The translations under genes and the position numbers were made by a program. From Nocardioides sp. J54 (GTDB lineage: Bacteria; Actinomycetota; Actinomycetes; Propionibacteriales; Nocardioidaceae), in assembly GCF_000519005.1 (NCBI RefSeq), contig NZ_JAER01000002.1, positions 124,640 through 188,639 of the forward strand: a stretch of DNA of 64,000 nt, read 5' to 3'. Shown here one piece after another: positions 60,962-64,000 of this stretch. Position 1 is the first letter of the stretch; every line of letters starts with the position of its first letter. The notes under the pieces were generated by a model, which did no database searches, was not told where the DNA came from, and saw only the letters and a list, made by a program, of their open reading frames with translations.

Positions 60962-61986
60962 TCAGAGGGCCGCGAGGACGTGGCGGGGCCACCGGGGGCC
61001 ACCGTAGATGAGGCCGCTGTAGACCTGCACGAGGTCGGCGCCGGCGTCGATGCGCTCGCGCGCGTCCGCCGGGGTCGTGATGCCGCCGACGCCGATGAGC
61101 ACGAGCCGGTCCCCCACCTGCTCGCGCAGGATGCGCAGCACCTCGGTGGACCGCTCGCGCAGCGGCGCGCCGGAGAGGCCGCCCAGGCCGCACGCCTCGA
61201 CGGTCGCCGGGGCCGAGCGCAGGCCCTCGCGGGCGATCGTGGTGTTGGTCGCGATGACACCGGCCAGGCGCAGGTCGAGCGCCATGTCGGCGACGGCGCG
61301 CACGTCGTCGTCGGACAGGTCGGGCGCGATCTTCACCAGCAGCGGCACGGTGCCGACGCCGGTCGCCTCGTCGGCGGTGCGCCGCACGTGGGCCAGCAGC
61401 GGCGCGAGCCGCTCGACGGCCTGCAGGTTACGCAGCCCCGGGGTGTTGGGCGAGCTGACGTTGACGACGAGGTAGTCGGCGTGCGGGGCGAGCAACCGGG
61501 TCGAGGTCTCGTAGTCGGCCTCGACGGCCTGCTGGTCCTCGTCCGGGACGACCTTCGACTTGCCGATGTTGACGCCGAGCACGAGGCCGCCGGGCTTGCG
61601 GCGGCGCTTCGCGAGCCGCCGGGCGACCGCCTCCGCGCCGTCGTTGTTGAAGCCCATCCGGTTGACGATCGCCCGGTCCTCGGGGAGCCGGAACAGCCGC
61701 GGCTTCGGGTTGCCGGGCTGGGGCAGCGCGGTGACCGTGCCGATCTCGACGTGCCCGAAGCCGAACGCGCCCATCCGGTCCCAGACCTCGGCGGTCTTGT
61801 CGAAGCCGGGCGCGAGGCCGAGCCGGTTGGGGAACGTCAGCCCCATCAGCTCGACCGGCTCTCCCCCGCGGACCGGCGTGCGCTTGAGCAGCGGGCCGCC
61901 GAGCCGCAGGGCGTCGTAGGTCAGGTGGTGCGCCTTCTCGGCGTCCATCCGGACCAGGACGTTGTCGAAGACCTTGTCGTACAGGG

Positions 61987-61990
<4 letters not shown>
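60962..61990 (-). CDS. pyrD: Dihydroorotate dehydrogenase (quinone), class 2
   Basis: A 342-residue FMN enzyme. The N-terminal helical extension ([21 protein letters not shown], quoted as [16 protein letters not shown]) marks the membrane-associated class 2 enzyme that uses quinones. [11 protein letters not shown], the nucleophilic Ser region [14 protein letters not shown] and the FMN-phosphate GVGGI are present. The GTG start at 61990 overlaps the carB stop by 4 nt. Confidence 0.95.

Positions 61991-64000
<2,010 letters not shown>

Overview
This window comes from a high-GC Gram-positive actinobacterium. Gene content and gene order fit the Nocardioides/Nocardioidaceae group best, but the genus is my inference. 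About half of the window (roughly 0.66-33.1 kb) is a sterol catabolic cluster. It closely parallels the Mycobacterium tuberculosis Rv3534c-Rv3570c cholesterol region as I remember it. The other half holds housekeeping genes and a short accessory region. Most housekeeping genes lie on the minus strand in tightly overlapping operons.

Sterol region. A truncated OmpR-type response regulator sits at the left edge. cyp125 and fadA5 (side-chain degradation) are divergent around two KstR-type operators. A single AbiEi/DUF559-type gene, bracketed by 82-bp inverted repeats, lies between fadA5 and the next block. The C/D-ring (KstR2-type) block follows: two SDRs, echA20-ipdA-ipdB-ipdC, then fadA6-kstR2-ipdF-fadE30 divergent from fadD3-fadE31-fadE32-fadE33. 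Both divergent promoters share an identical 33-bp stretch holding the 20-bp palindrome TACCAAGCAAATGCTTGGTA. The A/B-ring block is hsaA-hsaD-hsaC-hsaB with a KstR box, then hsaE-hsaG-hsaF divergent from kstD-hsd4B around another KstR box. A GNAT protein, a secreted serine protease, a GT39-like membrane protein and a 0.65-kb array of hairpin repeats are interspersed.

Middle region (33-50.7 kb). It carries ohrR/osmC, a MOSC protein, rpe, kynU, three secreted proteins (two with SipW-type signal sequences), and two ECF sigma modules, the second of which is frameshifted. It also holds a standalone LigD-type polymerase, an MFS/MerR pair and a luciferase-like oxidoreductase. At 43.5-45.9 kb a lower-GC segment encodes a HEPN-type protein and a DUF262 protein. 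It is flanked by the intact polymerase gene on one side and a detached second copy of that gene's 3' end on the other, which looks like an integrated defence-type islet. A trmB-like 3' fragment lies nearby.

Right region (50.7-64 kb). This is the conserved actinobacterial series carB-pyrD-pyrF-mihF-gmk-rpoZ-coaBC-metK-priA-def-fmt-rsmB, all leftward. rpe, normally next to rsmB, is displaced by about 15 kb.

Regulation visible in the DNA. More than a dozen genes have a TANNNT -10 element 6-8 nt before the start codon, the pattern of leaderless transcripts. This fixes several start codons. KstR-type and TACCAAGCA-type palindromes overlap or adjoin these -10 elements, so repression would block both directions at once.
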